Assembly: GCF_025717005.1 (NCBI RefSeq)
Contig: NZ_JAOVZU010000008.1
Location: 179,916-243,915 of the forward strand
Reading direction: 5' to 3'
Length of the DNA: 64,000 bases
Source: Actinotalea endophytica
GTDB lineage: Bacteria; Actinomycetota; Actinomycetes; Actinomycetales; Cellulomonadaceae
Shown: in pieces, positions 1 to 7,525 of the stretch
Position numbering within the stretch: position 1 is the stretch's first letter
How the letters are laid out: every line of letters begins with the position of its first letter
Translations under genes and position numbers: made by a program
The notes under the pieces: model-generated
Told to the model about the DNA's origin: nothing
Database searches by the model: none
The model's input: the letters and a program-made list of their open reading frames with translations, nothing else

Positions 1-334
1 GCTGGGCGGTGTAGCCGAAGGCCGCGTAGAGCTCGGCCGCGAGCTCCTCGGGCAGATCCGCCTGGCGCAGCAGCTCGAGGTCGCGCTCGTCGCGGGCGTC
101 GAGACTCACCCGCAGACCCCGCTCCTCGGCGAGCTCCTCGAGCACCTGCCAGCCTTCCGACCCCGGCGCCCCGGCCATCAGGAGCCGGTCACGCAGGTAC
201 CACGTGGTCTGCACCGGCATGGCCTGCGGTCGCTGCGGCGCCGTCGCCGGGTCCAGCCGGAGCAGGCGACCCGCCCAGGAGCGGGGCAGATCCCCGTACG
301 CACCCTCGTCGGCCCGGCCGTCGTTCTCCACCAT
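1..334 (-). CDS. Partial protein of unknown function (N-terminal 111 residues)
   Basis: The reading frame opens with ATG at 334, about six bases after a strong GAGGAGG ribosome site, and stays open to the window edge, so only the first 111 residues are present. They are acidic and Leu/Arg/Glu-rich, with no signal peptide or membrane segment. No catalytic motif is visible in this part. The gene lies 39 bp downstream of a carboxypeptidase-regulatory-like protein and an ECF sigma factor, probably in the same operon. In other actinobacteria such sigma-led clusters can carry a secreted peptidase or CHAT-domain protein here, but nothing in these residues proves either. The existence of the gene is well supported; its function is unknown. 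Confidence 0.6.
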   Translation of the reverse strand, partial: MVENDGRADEGAYGDLPRSWAGRLLRLDPATAPQRPQAMPVQTTWYLRDRLLMAGAPGSEGWQVLEELAEERGLRVSLDARDERDLELLRQADLPEELAAELYAAFGYTAQ

Positions 335-373
335 CTACGCCTCCTCGCGCATGCCTCGCACGTCGTTGACTCT

Positions 374-856
374 CTAGAGCTCGATCACCGGCGTGCTGAC
401 CGCCGGCCCGGTGCCGTCCGTGCGCCGGAGCACCAGGCTCGCCGGCCCGCGGGGCAGGTCCTCGATGACGAAGCAGCCCTCGTCGTCGGACTCGGTGCGG
501 ACCTCGCCCTCCGGACGCAGCACGTCCACGGTGCACCGCATCGCGGGCGCCACCCAGCCGTCGATCCGCACGCCGGCCTCGCCGGGCGACACGGTGATCA
601 TGACGGTGCAGGGGTCGGCCGTGAACGTGATCGTCCGGGCCGTCACCGTCTCCTCGCCACGCAGGGCGAGCTCCGGGGTCTCCATCCGCACCAGCTCGAC
701 CATCTCGGCCTGCAGGTCGGCGAGCGTGAGGGCGAAGAGCGAACGCTCCGCCAGCCCGTCGGGCACCGGGTCCACCTGCTGCACCACACGGCCCAGGTGC
801 GTCAGCAGCTCCCGATCGCGGGCATCCATCACCTCGTCGGGCGAGTACTCGCTCAT
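374..856 (-). CDS. Carboxypeptidase-regulatory-like (beta-sandwich) protein in sigma operon
   Basis: This 160-residue protein starts with an ATG that overlaps the sigma factor stop (ATGA), so the two are translationally coupled. Residues 1-60 are mainly helical and acidic (DARDRELLTHLGRVV). The second half resembles a carboxypeptidase regulatory-like beta-sandwich, with a GCFVIEDLPRGPASLVLR stretch near residues 127-144 of the kind that ends such domains. There is no signal peptide, so it should be cytoplasmic. Because it is encoded directly after an ECF sigma factor it could modulate that factor or bridge it to the next gene product. It is not a classical ZAS anti-sigma factor: the HxxxCxxC motif is absent. 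The function is inferred from context only. Confidence 0.7.
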   Translation of the reverse strand: MSEYSPDEVMDARDRELLTHLGRVVQQVDPVPDGLAERSLFALTLADLQAEMVELVRMETPELALRGEETVTARTITFTADPCTVMITVSPGEAGVRIDGWVAPAMRCTVDVLRPEGEVRTESDDEGCFVIEDLPRGPASLVLRRTDGTGPAVSTPVIEL

Positions 857-1473
857 GCCCACTCCCACCTCTCGTCCTGGTCCAGCAACGTGCGCAGCTT
901 GGCGAGGCACCGGCCCCTGGTGACGCCGACCGCGGTCACCTTCATGCCGGTCACCTCCGCGATCGCCCGGTAGTCCGGCCGGTCGGCGCTCGCCACGAAG
1001 CGGAGGATCTGCTGGCATCGCGCCGGCAGCCGCAGGAACACCTGCCAGAGACGGCTGTCGCGGTCGTGGGTGAGGACCTCGGCCTCCGGGCCCGGCGACG
1101 GCGACGGCAGCTCGCCGGCCTCGTCGGTGTCGTCCGGAAGCTCGCGCGTGTGCGCCTGGTCCCCGCGCTGACGGCGGACCGCCAGCCACGCCGCACGCCG
1201 CGCGCTGACCAGCAGCCAGGCGAGCAGGGCCTCCGGCTCGCGGATCGTCCCGGTGTGCCGCACGAAGGAGAGCCACACACCCTGCACGACGTCCTCGGCG
1301 TCCTCGCGCGGCACGCCCTGGCCGCGCACCACGTGCCACAGCAGCGGCGTCGCCTCGTGGACGAAGTCCTCCAGGGGTGCGGTGCGTCCCTCGCGGTACG
1401 CGAGCAGCGCGAGCGCCGCCCGGTCCCCGAGGGTCGTGTCGCCGGTGTGTCCCGTCATCGCCTGCCGATTCAT
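853..1473 (-). CDS. ECF-type RNA polymerase sigma factor
   Basis: This roughly 206-residue protein has the two conserved domains of extracytoplasmic-function sigma factors. Region 2 spans about residues 35-100 and includes the core-binding stretch EDAEDVVQGVWLSFVRH. Region 4, about residues 140-200, holds a helix-turn-helix (DYRAIAEVTGMKVTAVGVTRGRCLAKL). The linker between them is acidic and proline-rich. I place the start at ATG 1473; an in-frame ATG at 1458 is also possible because neither has a strong ribosome site. The stop overlaps the start of the next gene. No zinc anti-sigma factor is adjacent, so control must come from another partner or from transcription. The stimulus cannot be read from the sequence. 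Confidence 0.88.
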   Translation of the reverse strand: MNRQAMTGHTGDTTLGDRAALALLAYREGRTAPLEDFVHEATPLLWHVVRGQGVPREDAEDVVQGVWLSFVRHTGTIREPEALLAWLLVSARRAAWLAVRRQRGDQAHTRELPDDTDEAGELPSPSPGPEAEVLTHDRDSRLWQVFLRLPARCQQILRFVASADRPDYRAIAEVTGMKVTAVGVTRGRCLAKLRTLLDQDERWEWA

Positions 1474-1519
1474 CGACGGCCGTCCCGCCCACTCGGCGGC
1501 GGTCCCGCCAGAGTTGTCG

Positions 1520-1525
1520 AGACTA
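1520..1525 (-). promoter_or_regulatory. Candidate -10 element for the sigma-factor operon
   Basis: On the minus strand TAGTCT fits the actinobacterial -10 pattern TANNNT and lies about 47 bp before the proposed sigma factor start. No good -35 is present at 17-18 bp (TGGCGT is the best match). The rest of the 324-bp gap 1474-1797 contains no gene; besides this site I see only the inverted repeat at 1692-1710. Confidence 0.3.
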
Positions 1526-1691
1526 CGGTCGCCGCGGTGGCCACGCCAGGGGTGCAGGGTGCGCGCATCGGCCACCTCCCGGGGTCGTGGGCGCCTGCTG
1601 CGGCGGACCCGTTCACCCTGGAGGGAGGTCGTCGAGCACCGTTTGTGACAACCCCCGGTGTGCGGTGCGTCACACGGTGGCACGCGGCCCA

Positions 1692-1710
1692 CGAGGTGCC
1701 CCACACCTCG
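1692..1710. promoter_or_regulatory. Inverted repeat upstream of the asparaginase gene
   Basis: CGAGGTG and CACCTCG form a perfect 7-bp inverted repeat with a 5-bp spacer, ending 87 bp before the asparaginase start and lying in the divergent region shared with the sigma-factor operon. It could be an operator or a small hairpin in the leader. No regulator is assigned. Confidence 0.3.
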
Positions 1711-1797
1711 CACCGGCGCACGCGGTGACGGCGCGCGAGACGCACCGCGCGCCGAGCCGGTGGTGCGGCACACTCACCCCGACGAGAGGAGGGGCGC

Positions 1798-2739
1798 GTG
1801 GCCCATCCGCTGGACGCCGCCGGCTGCGTGGAGCTGGCCGTGCAGGACCGCAACGGCCTCGACGAGTCGAGGCACCTGGGCGCTGTCGTGGTCGTCGATC
1901 CGGACGGCGTCGTGCTCGAGTCGCACGGCGACATGACGGCGGCGGTCTACCCGCGGTCGTCGCTCAAGCCCTTCCAGGCCGCGGCGTCGCTCGCGGCCGG
2001 AGCACCCCTCGACCAGCTCCAGCGCGTGCTCGCCTGCGCCAGCCACGCCGGCACCGACGAACACGTGGCCGTGGTCGCCGGCACCCTCGCCGCGGCGGGC
2101 CTCGACGAGCACGCCCTGGGCTGCCCGGCACGCGCTCCCCTGGACCCGGCGACCGCCGCGCGGGTCGAGCCGAGCCGGATCCGGATGAACTGCTCGGGCA
2201 AGCACGCCGCGTTCCTGTCCGCCTGCGCGGCGGCAGGCTGGGACCCGGCGACCTACCTCGAGCCCGAGCACCCGATGCAACGCGCCGTCGTCGCGACCCT
2301 CGAGGAGTACTGCGGCGAACGCATCGCGCACAGCGGGGTCGACGGGTGCGGCGCCCCCACGCACGCGCTGACCCTGCCCGCCCTGGCACGCGGTGGGGCG
2401 CGACTGCTCGGCCCCGGCAGCAGCCTCGCCGACGACGTCCGCGCGCACCCCTGGGCCCTGGACGGCCGCGGGCGGGCCAACACCCGCACGGTCGAGGCCA
2501 CCGGGGCGATCGCCAAGGGCGGCGCGGAGGGCTACCTCGTGGTCGTCGCACCATCCGGCGCCGCAGCCGCGATCCGAGTCCTCGACGGCTCGCAGCGGGT
2601 CACCGGGTACGTCGCGCTCGCGCTGCTCGCCCGGTCCGGCGCGCTCGACCCCGGCCCGGTCGCGGAGCTGCTCGCCGAGCTGGCCCCGGCCCCGACCGGT
2701 GGGGACGACGTCGTCGGCCGGTGGCGGCTGCTGGTCTGA
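1798..2739 (+). CDS. L-asparaginase, Asparaginase_II (ReAV-like) family
   Basis: This 313-residue protein belongs to the rhizobial-type L-asparaginase II family, which hydrolyses asparagine to aspartate and ammonia and is unrelated to E. coli AnsA/AnsB. Visible family motifs are an S-x-x-K pair (RSSLKPFQ, residues 53-60), CASHAGTDEH near 80, NCSGKHA near 131-137 with the conserved Cys and Lys, GVDGCGAP near 180, and AKGGAEGY near 238. The protein has no signal peptide and is probably cytoplasmic. GTG 1798 is chosen because GAGGAGG precedes it by a few bases. The gene stands alone on the plus strand and ends at a strong hairpin. Confidence 0.88.
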   Translation: MAHPLDAAGCVELAVQDRNGLDESRHLGAVVVVDPDGVVLESHGDMTAAVYPRSSLKPFQAAASLAAGAPLDQLQRVLACASHAGTDEHVAVVAGTLAAAGLDEHALGCPARAPLDPATAARVEPSRIRMNCSGKHAAFLSACAAAGWDPATYLEPEHPMQRAVVATLEEYCGERIAHSGVDGCGAPTHALTLPALARGGARLLGPGSSLADDVRAHPWALDGRGRANTRTVEATGAIAKGGAEGYLVVVAPSGAAAAIRVLDGSQRVTGYVALALLARSGALDPGPVAELLAELAPAPTGGDDVVGRWRLLV

Positions 2740-2749
2740 GCACGGATGC

Positions 2750-2784
2750 GGAACGGCCCGGACCCCTCGGGTCCGGGCCGTTCC
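2750..2784. terminator. Bidirectional hairpin terminator between asparaginase gene and rplA
   Basis: A perfect 16-bp stem (GGAACGGCCCGGACCC against its complement) closes a 3-base loop. It follows the asparaginase stop by 10 bp and lies about 87 bp beyond the rplA stop on the other strand, so it can end transcription from both sides. There is no T-run, as is usual for actinobacterial terminators. Confidence 0.8.
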
Positions 2785-2804
2785 ACGTGCAGAGAGGGGA
2801 GGCG

Positions 2805-2880
2805 TCAGGCCTCGAGCCGATGCTCGGCCTGCGCTCCTCAGGCCTCGAGCCGATGCTCGGCCTGCGCTCCTCAGGCCTCG
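2805..2880. repeat. 33-bp tandem repeat (2.3 copies) carrying the rplA stop codon
   Basis: A 33-bp unit is repeated exactly at 2805-2837 and 2838-2870, followed by the first 10 bases of a third copy at 2871-2880. The third copy holds the natural rplA stop (TGA at 2871-2873). The unit therefore repeats the last codons and stop of rplA downstream, leaving in-frame TGAs at 2838-2840 and 2805-2807. It looks like replication slippage at the 3 prime end of rplA. Confidence 0.9.
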
Positions 2881-3593
2881 TCGGCCTCCTCGACCGTGAG
2901 GTTGCGCGTCTTGTTCGGGTCCAGCGGGACGCTCGGGCCCATCGTCGTGGTGACGAAGGCCTTCGTGATGTACCGGCCCTTCGACGCCGCCGGCTTCAGA
3001 CGCAGGACCTCGTCCAGCGCCGCGGCGTAGTTCTCCACCAGCGCGGTGTCCGAGAACGACGCCTTGCCGATGATGAAGTGCAGGTTCGCGTGCTTGTCGA
3101 CGCGGAACTCGATCTTGCCGCCCTTGATCTCGGACACGGCCTTGGCCACGTCCATCGTCACGGTGCCGGTCTTCGGGTTCGGCATCAGGCCGCGCGGGCC
3201 GAGCACCTTGCCGAGACGACCGACCTTGCCCATCAGGTCCGGCGTCGCGACCGCGGAGTCGAAGTCCGTGTAGCCGTCGGCGACCTTGGCGATGAGCTCG
3301 TCGCCGCCGACCTCGTCCGCACCGGCGTCGAGCGCCTGCTGCGCACGCTCACCGACCGCGAACACGATCACGCGGGCGGTCTTGCCCGTGCCGTGCGGCA
3401 GGTTGACCGTGCCACGGACCATCTGGTCGGCCTTGCGGGGGTCCACACCGAGGCGGAACGCGACCTCGACGGTCGAGTCGTACTTCGTGGTGGAGGTCTT
3501 CTGCGCCAGGCGGATCGCCTCGAGCGGCGCGTAGAGCCGCGTCCGGTCGATCGTCCCCGCGGCGGCGCGGTAGGCCTTGCCGTGCTGTGCCAT
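2871..3593 (-). CDS. rplA: 50S ribosomal protein L1
   Basis: This 240-residue protein is full-length L1, which builds the ribosomal L1 stalk and moves deacylated tRNA out of the E site. Family signatures are plain: the HGKAYRAA start, the stretch [21 protein letters not shown] around residues 122-142, and [18 protein letters not shown]. The ATG at 3593 follows AAGGAG at a suitable distance; the longer upstream frame is not coding. It is co-transcribed after rplK with an 82-bp gap. The C-terminus is acidic (VEEADEA) and its last codons are copied in the tandem repeat just downstream. L1 often represses its own operon by binding the leader mRNA, but I did not identify that site here. Confidence 0.97.
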   Translation of the reverse strand: MAQHGKAYRAAAGTIDRTRLYAPLEAIRLAQKTSTTKYDSTVEVAFRLGVDPRKADQMVRGTVNLPHGTGKTARVIVFAVGERAQQALDAGADEVGGDELIAKVADGYTDFDSAVATPDLMGKVGRLGKVLGPRGLMPNPKTGTVTMDVAKAVSEIKGGKIEFRVDKHANLHFIIGKASFSDTALVENYAAALDEVLRLKPAASKGRYITKAFVTTTMGPSVPLDPNKTRNLTVEEADEA

Positions 3594-3675
3594 TGCGTTC
3601 TCCTTCAGTCGTGGTCGTCGGGCCGCACAGGGCCCTGCCACTGGACGGGTGCGCCGGTCGGCGCGCCCGGGTCGG

Positions 3676-4107
3676 TCACTCGGTGACCGTGATGCCCATC
3701 GAGCGGGCGGTGCCGGCGATGATCTTCGTCGCCGCGTCGAGGTCGTTCGCGTTGAGGTCGGCCATCTTGGTCTCGGCGATCTCGCGCGCCTGAGCGGTCG
3801 TGATCGAGGCGACCTTGGTGGTGTGCGGGGTCGGCGAACCCTTCGCGACACCGGCGGCCTTCTTGATCAGCTCGGCGGCCGGCGGGGTCTTCAGGACGAA
3901 GGTGAACGAGCGGTCCTCGTACACCGTGATCTCGACCGGGATGACGTTGCCGCGCTGCGACTCGGTCGCCGCGTTGTACGCCTTGCAGAACTCCATGATG
4001 TTGACGCCGTGCTGACCGAGCGCCGGGCCGATCGGCGGCGCGGGGTTGGCGGCACCAGCGTTGATCTGGAGCTTGATCAGGCCGGAGACCTTCTTCTTCG
4101 GGGGCAT
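3676..4107 (-). CDS. rplK: 50S ribosomal protein L11
   Basis: This 143-residue protein is ribosomal protein L11, which binds the GTPase-associated region of 23S rRNA and is needed for RelA-type stringent signalling. The N-terminal domain shows the expected [22 protein letters not shown] block (read at residues 20-42), and the C-terminal RNA-binding domain ends with the typical [12 protein letters not shown]. The start is ATG 4107 with a GGAAGG site just before it; the frame can be extended upstream but that part has no homology. It sits 97 bp after nusG and 82 bp before rplA in the usual bacterial order secE-nusG-rplK-rplA. Confidence 0.97.
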   Translation of the reverse strand: MPPKKKVSGLIKLQINAGAANPAPPIGPALGQHGVNIMEFCKAYNAATESQRGNVIPVEITVYEDRSFTFVLKTPPAAELIKKAAGVAKGSPTPHTTKVASITTAQAREIAETKMADLNANDLDAATKIIAGTARSMGITVTE

Positions 4108-4204
4108 GTGCCTTCCGTTCCGTGTCGTGGGCCGACGCCGTGGGCGATGACCCGGTTGCATGCCCGGCCGGCGAGCGCCGGTCGAGCGGAGGTGAGCCGT
4201 TCGC

Positions 4205-4981
4205 TCAGATCTTCGCGACCTGGTTGAACGACAGCTCGACCGGGGTCTCCCGGCCGAAGATCGAGACGAGCACCTTGAGCTTCTGCGCCTCGGCGTTGAT
4301 CTCGGAGATCGTCGCCGGCAGCGTGTCGAACGGCCCGTCCGTCACGGTGACGGACTCGCCGACCGTGAAGTCCACGGTGATCGGGGCAGCACCCGTGGCG
4401 GCCTTCGCGGCCGCCTTCTCGGGCGCCGGGGCGAGCGTCGGGGCGAGCATCGAGAAGACCTCGTCGAGGGTCAGCGGCACCGGCTGGTGGGTGTGCCCGA
4501 CGAAGCCGGTCACGCCCGGGGTGTGCCGGACGGCGCCCCACGACTCGTCGGTGAGGTCCATCCGCACCAGCACGTAGCCGGGGATCCGGACCTTGCGCAC
4601 GACCTTGCGCTGGGAGTTCTTGATCTCCACGACCTCTTCCATGGGGACCTCCACCTGGAAGATGAAGTCCTCCATGTTCAGCGACTGGATGCGGTTCTCC
4701 AGGTTCGCCTTCACGCGGTTCTCGTAGCCCGCGTAGGAGTGGATGACGTACCAGTCGCCGGGCTGGCGACGCAGCTGGGTCTTGTACTCCGCGACGGGGT
4801 CGACGACCTCGTCCTCGACGGCCTCGTCCTCGTCGACCGGGTCGGCGTCGGCGGCCGGCTCGACGGCGTCCTCCGCGTCCTCGACGACCTCGACGTCCTC
4901 GGCCGGCGCGTCGGCCTGCTCGGGCGCGACGTCCTCGGGCACGACGAGCTCCTCGGCCTGCTCCTGAGGCTCCTGCGACAC
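4205..4981 (-). CDS. nusG: Transcription termination/antitermination factor NusG
   Basis: This 258-residue NusG couples RNA polymerase to Rho and to the ribosome. The NGN domain begins near residue 75 ([23 protein letters not shown]) and contains the polymerase-contacting region; the C-terminal KOW domain lies near residues 205-258 ([14 protein letters not shown] to the end). In front is an extension of about 70 mostly acidic residues (Glu, Asp, Ala, Val, Pro), which is common in actinobacterial NusG and probably disordered. An insertion rich in Ala/Pro ([17 protein letters not shown]) separates the two domains. The start is GTG 4981. Its place between secE and rplK confirms the call. Confidence 0.96.
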   Translation of the reverse strand: MSQEPQEQAEELVVPEDVAPEQADAPAEDVEVVEDAEDAVEPAADADPVDEDEAVEDEVVDPVAEYKTQLRRQPGDWYVIHSYAGYENRVKANLENRIQSLNMEDFIFQVEVPMEEVVEIKNSQRKVVRKVRIPGYVLVRMDLTDESWGAVRHTPGVTGFVGHTHQPVPLTLDEVFSMLAPTLAPAPEKAAAKAATGAAPITVDFTVGESVTVTDGPFDTLPATISEINAEAQKLKVLVSIFGRETPVELSFNQVAKI

Positions 4982-5037
4982 GGTTCGAACCTGCTTTCTG
5001 GTGATGACGTGCGGGTGGGCGGGCGACGGCGCGGCCG

Positions 5038-5283
5038 TCAGCCGCCGAAGACCCAGCCGACGAAGGACCCGATCGCGAGGTCCACCCCGGTGACGAACGC
5101 CATGATCACGGCGACGAAGACGAGGACGACGGTGGTGTACCGGACCAGCTCGGTCCGGGTCGGTCGGACGACCTTCTTGAGCTCGGCGACGACCTGCCGG
5201 ACGAACAGAGCGATGCGCGCGAACAGACCGCGGCGGCCGTCCTTGGACGGCGCCTTGCTGGCGCTGCTGGCGCGTTCGCTCAC
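5038..5283 (-). CDS. secE: Preprotein translocase subunit SecE
   Basis: This 81-residue protein has the single-span SecE layout. It opens with a charged cytoplasmic amphipathic helix ([22 protein letters not shown]), followed by one membrane helix (residues about 48-70) and a short outer end. The conserved V-x-P-T/S-R-x-E-L hinge before the membrane helix is present (VRPTRTEL). It clamps SecY in the Sec channel. Translation starts at GTG 5283 after GAGGA. The gene lies between tRNA-Trp and nusG, the standard actinobacterial order, and is probably transcribed together with the tRNA from the promoter near 5480-5507. Confidence 0.95.
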   Translation of the reverse strand: MSERASSASKAPSKDGRRGLFARIALFVRQVVAELKKVVRPTRTELVRYTTVVLVFVAVIMAFVTGVDLAIGSFVGWVFGG

Positions 5284-5342
5284 CGGTGGGTCCTCACGTC
5301 TCGTCGTGCTCTGCGGTCACCGCGAGATGCGGTGCCGCGCTG

Positions 5343-5415
5343 CAGGGCAGGAGGGACTCGAACCCACAACCGCCGGTTTTGGAGACCGGTGCGCTGCCAA
5401 TTGCGCCACTGCCCT
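5343..5415 (-). tRNA. tRNA-Trp (anticodon CCA)
   Basis: The 73-nt sequence folds into a cloverleaf. The acceptor stem AGGGCAG/CTGCCCT is perfect, the D arm contains GCGCAATTGGCAGCGC, and the anticodon stem CCGGT/ACCGG holds a loop with CCA. The T arm GTGGG-TTCGAGT-CCCTC has a U-U mismatch in its second pair. The discriminator is G and no CCA end is encoded. It leads the secE-nusG-rplKA operon. Confidence 0.95.
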
Positions 5416-5439
5416 TCGGCGACGCCATCCGGCCGCAGG

Positions 5440-5453
5440 CATGCTGCAGCATG
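5440..5453. promoter_or_regulatory. 14-bp perfect palindrome in the tRNA-Trp leader
   Basis: CATGCTGCAGCATG is a perfect palindrome 25 bp before the tRNA-Trp 5 prime end and downstream of its proposed promoter. It could be a protein site, or a small hairpin in the unprocessed transcript. No ligand is known to me. Confidence 0.35.
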
Positions 5454-5477
5454 ACGGACGTCAACCGCCGACGGACG

Positions 5478-5507
5478 AGTGTACGTGGTCCACGGGCGCA
5501 GGTCGAA
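5478..5507 (-). promoter_or_regulatory. Promoter of the tRNA-Trp/secE/nusG/rplKA operon
   Basis: On the minus strand a -35 TTCGAC (5502-5507) and a -10 TACACT (5478-5483) are separated by 18 bp, a good match to the housekeeping actinobacterial promoter. Transcription would start near 5471, about 56 bp before the tRNA. Confidence 0.55.
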
Positions 5508-5569
5508 CCGGTCGAACGGGCGGCCGAACCCGGCGACGCCGACGCGGTGTGCTCTGCGAGAATGCCGAC

Positions 5570-6793
5570 GTGAGCGAGCACCCCGTGACCCCCAAGCCCC
5601 GGATCTCCCAGCGCATCGGCTCCATCGCGGAGTCCGCGACCCTCGCGGTGGACGCCAAGGCGAAGGCGCTCAAGGCCGCCGGCCGGCCGGTGATCGGCTT
5701 CGGCGCCGGCGAGCCCGACTTCCCGACGCCGGACTACATCGTCGCCGCCGCACAGGCGGCCTGCGCGGTGCCGGCCAACCACCGGTACACGCCGGCGGCG
5801 GGCCTTCCCGACCTGCGCCAGGCGATCGCCGACAAGACCCTGCGGGACTCCGGCTACCCGGTCGCCCCGAACCAGGTGCTCGTCACCAACGGCGGCAAGC
5901 AGGCGGTCTACCAGGCGTTCGCGACCCTGGTGGACCCGGGCGACGAGGTGCTGCTGCCCGCGCCGTACTGGACCACCTATCCCGAGGCCATCCGGCTGGC
6001 CGGCGGCGTGCCGGTCGAGGTCTTCGCCGGTGCCGACCAGGGCTACCTCGTCACGGTCGACCAGCTCGAGGCCGCCCGGACCGACCGGACCAAGGTGCTG
6101 CTGTTCTGCTCGCCGTCCAACCCCACCGGCGCGGTGTACTCGCCCGAGCAGACCGAGGCGATCGGGCGCTGGGCGCTCGAGCACGGCATCTGGGTGATCA
6201 CCGACGAGATCTACGAGCACCTCACCTACGACGACGCGGTGTTCACCCCGATCGTGCGGGCGGTCCCCGAGCTCGCGGACACGACCGTGGTGCTCAACGG
6301 CGTCGCGAAGACCTACGCGATGACCGGGTGGCGGGTCGGCTGGATGATCGGCCCCACCGACGTCATCAAGGCCGCGACGAACCTGCAGTCCCACCTGTCC
6401 TCGAACGTCGCGAACGTGTCCCAGCGTGCCGCGATCGCAGCGGTGAGCGGTGACCTCGCGGCGGTGGACATGATGCGGGCCGCGTTCGACCGCCGTCGCC
6501 GGACCATCGTCGAGATGCTCTCCGCGATCGACGGCGTCGTCTGCCCGACGCCCAAGGGCGCGTTCTACGCCTACCCGAGCGTCGAGGGCGTGCTGGGCCG
6601 CACCATCCGCGGCGTCACCCCGACCACGTCGGCCGAGCTGGCTGCGCTGATCCTGGACGAGGTCGAGGTCGCCGTCGTGCCCGGCGAGGCGTTCGGCCCG
6701 AGCGGGTACCTGCGGCTGTCCTACGCGCTCGCCGACGACGACCTCGTCGAGGGCGTGTCCCGGATCCAGACGCTGCTCGGCGAGGCCCGGTAG
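5570..6793 (+). CDS. Pyridoxal-phosphate aminotransferase class I/II (aspartate aminotransferase type)
   Basis: This 407-residue enzyme is a fold-type I aminotransferase, most like the aspartate/prephenate aminotransferases of actinobacteria. The expected features are [10 protein letters not shown] near residue 45, NGGKQA near 107, PYWTTYPE near 132 (substrate site), SPSNPTG near 181 (cofactor Asn184), DEIYEHL near 212, the Schiff-base lysine K247 in [11 protein letters not shown], and the arginine-containing GYLRLSYA near the C-terminus. The frame with the conserved N-terminal KPRISQRI begins at GTG 5570; no strong ribosome site precedes it. The gene lies divergent from tRNA-Trp/secE, a position this family often occupies in Micrococcales. 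The exact amino donor cannot be fixed from sequence. Confidence 0.92.
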   Translation: MSEHPVTPKPRISQRIGSIAESATLAVDAKAKALKAAGRPVIGFGAGEPDFPTPDYIVAAAQAACAVPANHRYTPAAGLPDLRQAIADKTLRDSGYPVAPNQVLVTNGGKQAVYQAFATLVDPGDEVLLPAPYWTTYPEAIRLAGGVPVEVFAGADQGYLVTVDQLEAARTDRTKVLLFCSPSNPTGAVYSPEQTEAIGRWALEHGIWVITDEIYEHLTYDDAVFTPIVRAVPELADTTVVLNGVAKTYAMTGWRVGWMIGPTDVIKAATNLQSHLSSNVANVSQRAAIAAVSGDLAAVDMMRAAFDRRRRTIVEMLSAIDGVVCPTPKGAFYAYPSVEGVLGRTIRGVTPTTSAELAALILDEVEVAVVPGEAFGPSGYLRLSYALADDDLVEGVSRIQTLLGEAR

Positions 6794-6797
6794 CCCC

Positions 6798-7388
6798 GTG
6801 ACCGCCGCGGCGGCGGGCGGCGGGCGGCCCGCCGGTCTGCTGCTCACCCCCGGCTCGAACGGCGACCCGGACCACCCGCCCCTGCTCGCGGTGGCCGAGG
6901 CCGTCGAGCGCGCCGGGGTACCGGTGCGGCGGTTCGGGTTCGGCTCGCCGGACAAGGACGGGCGGGGGCCCGCACCGGCTGCCACCGCGGTCGCGCGGAT
7001 CCGCGCCGAGGCGGACCGCTGGGCCGGCGAGCTCGGCGTGCCCGCGTCCCGGCTGCTGCTCGGCGGGCGCTCGTTCGGCGGGCGGATGTGCTCGGTCGCG
7101 GTCGCCGAGGGCCAGCCGTCCGCGGGACTCGTCCTGCTGTCCTACCCGCTGCACCCGCCCGGACGGCCGGACCGGTTGCGGGTCGAGCACCTGCCGCGGG
7201 TCCGCGTCCCGGTGCTCGCGGTGTCCGGCGCCACCGACCCGTACGGGTCGCCCGACGAGCTCGCCGCAGCGTTCGCGGCGGTGGGCGGTCCGCTGACGCA
7301 CGTCACCGTGGCCGGCCCGCACGTGCCGAAGGACGCTGCCGCGGTCGCCGACACCGTCGCCGCGTGGGTGCTGACGCTGAGCTCCTGA
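6798..7388 (+). CDS. Alpha/beta hydrolase, KANL3/Tex30-like
   Basis: This 196-residue protein looks like a small alpha/beta hydrolase of the KANL3/Tex30 group. It has an N-terminal strand and loop LLLTPGSNGD (possible oxyanion loop), a nucleophile elbow GGRSFGGRMCS near residues 95-105 with the serine in G-x-S-x-G-G, an acidic strand VPVLAVSGATDPYG near 138-151, and a final histidine in VAGPHVPKD near 175. Thus Ser, Asp and His of a triad are all present. It starts with GTG four bases after the aminotransferase stop, so the two are co-transcribed. The substrate is unknown. Confidence 0.8.
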   Translation: MTAAAAGGGRPAGLLLTPGSNGDPDHPPLLAVAEAVERAGVPVRRFGFGSPDKDGRGPAPAATAVARIRAEADRWAGELGVPASRLLLGGRSFGGRMCSVAVAEGQPSAGLVLLSYPLHPPGRPDRLRVEHLPRVRVPVLAVSGATDPYGSPDELAAAFAAVGGPLTHVTVAGPHVPKDAAAVADTVAAWVLTLSS

Positions 7389-7450
7389 GGTCCGTCACGG
7401 CCGCGCAGCCGGTCGGACGCGACCACCCGGCCGTTCGACGGGGCCGGGCA

Positions 7451-7466
7451 TCCACCGATCGGTGGA
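7451..7466. promoter_or_regulatory. 16-bp perfect palindrome upstream of the ABC exporter operon
   Basis: TCCACCGATCGGTGGA is perfectly self-complementary and ends 59 bp before the start of the ABC ATPase gene. Its position suits a binding site for the LuxR-type response regulator at the end of the same operon, that is, autoregulation. This is inference. Confidence 0.5.
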
Positions 7467-7525
7467 CCCCAGGACTCACCGAAGGATGCTGCCGGCGGGA
7501 CCTGGCCCCGCGGCACGCTGGAGGC

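Noticed and set aside
4487..5570. Upstream extension of the aminotransferase frame across tRNA-Trp and secE
   Set aside because: The added part is antisense to nusG, secE and a tRNA; aminotransferase similarity begins only after GTG 5570.
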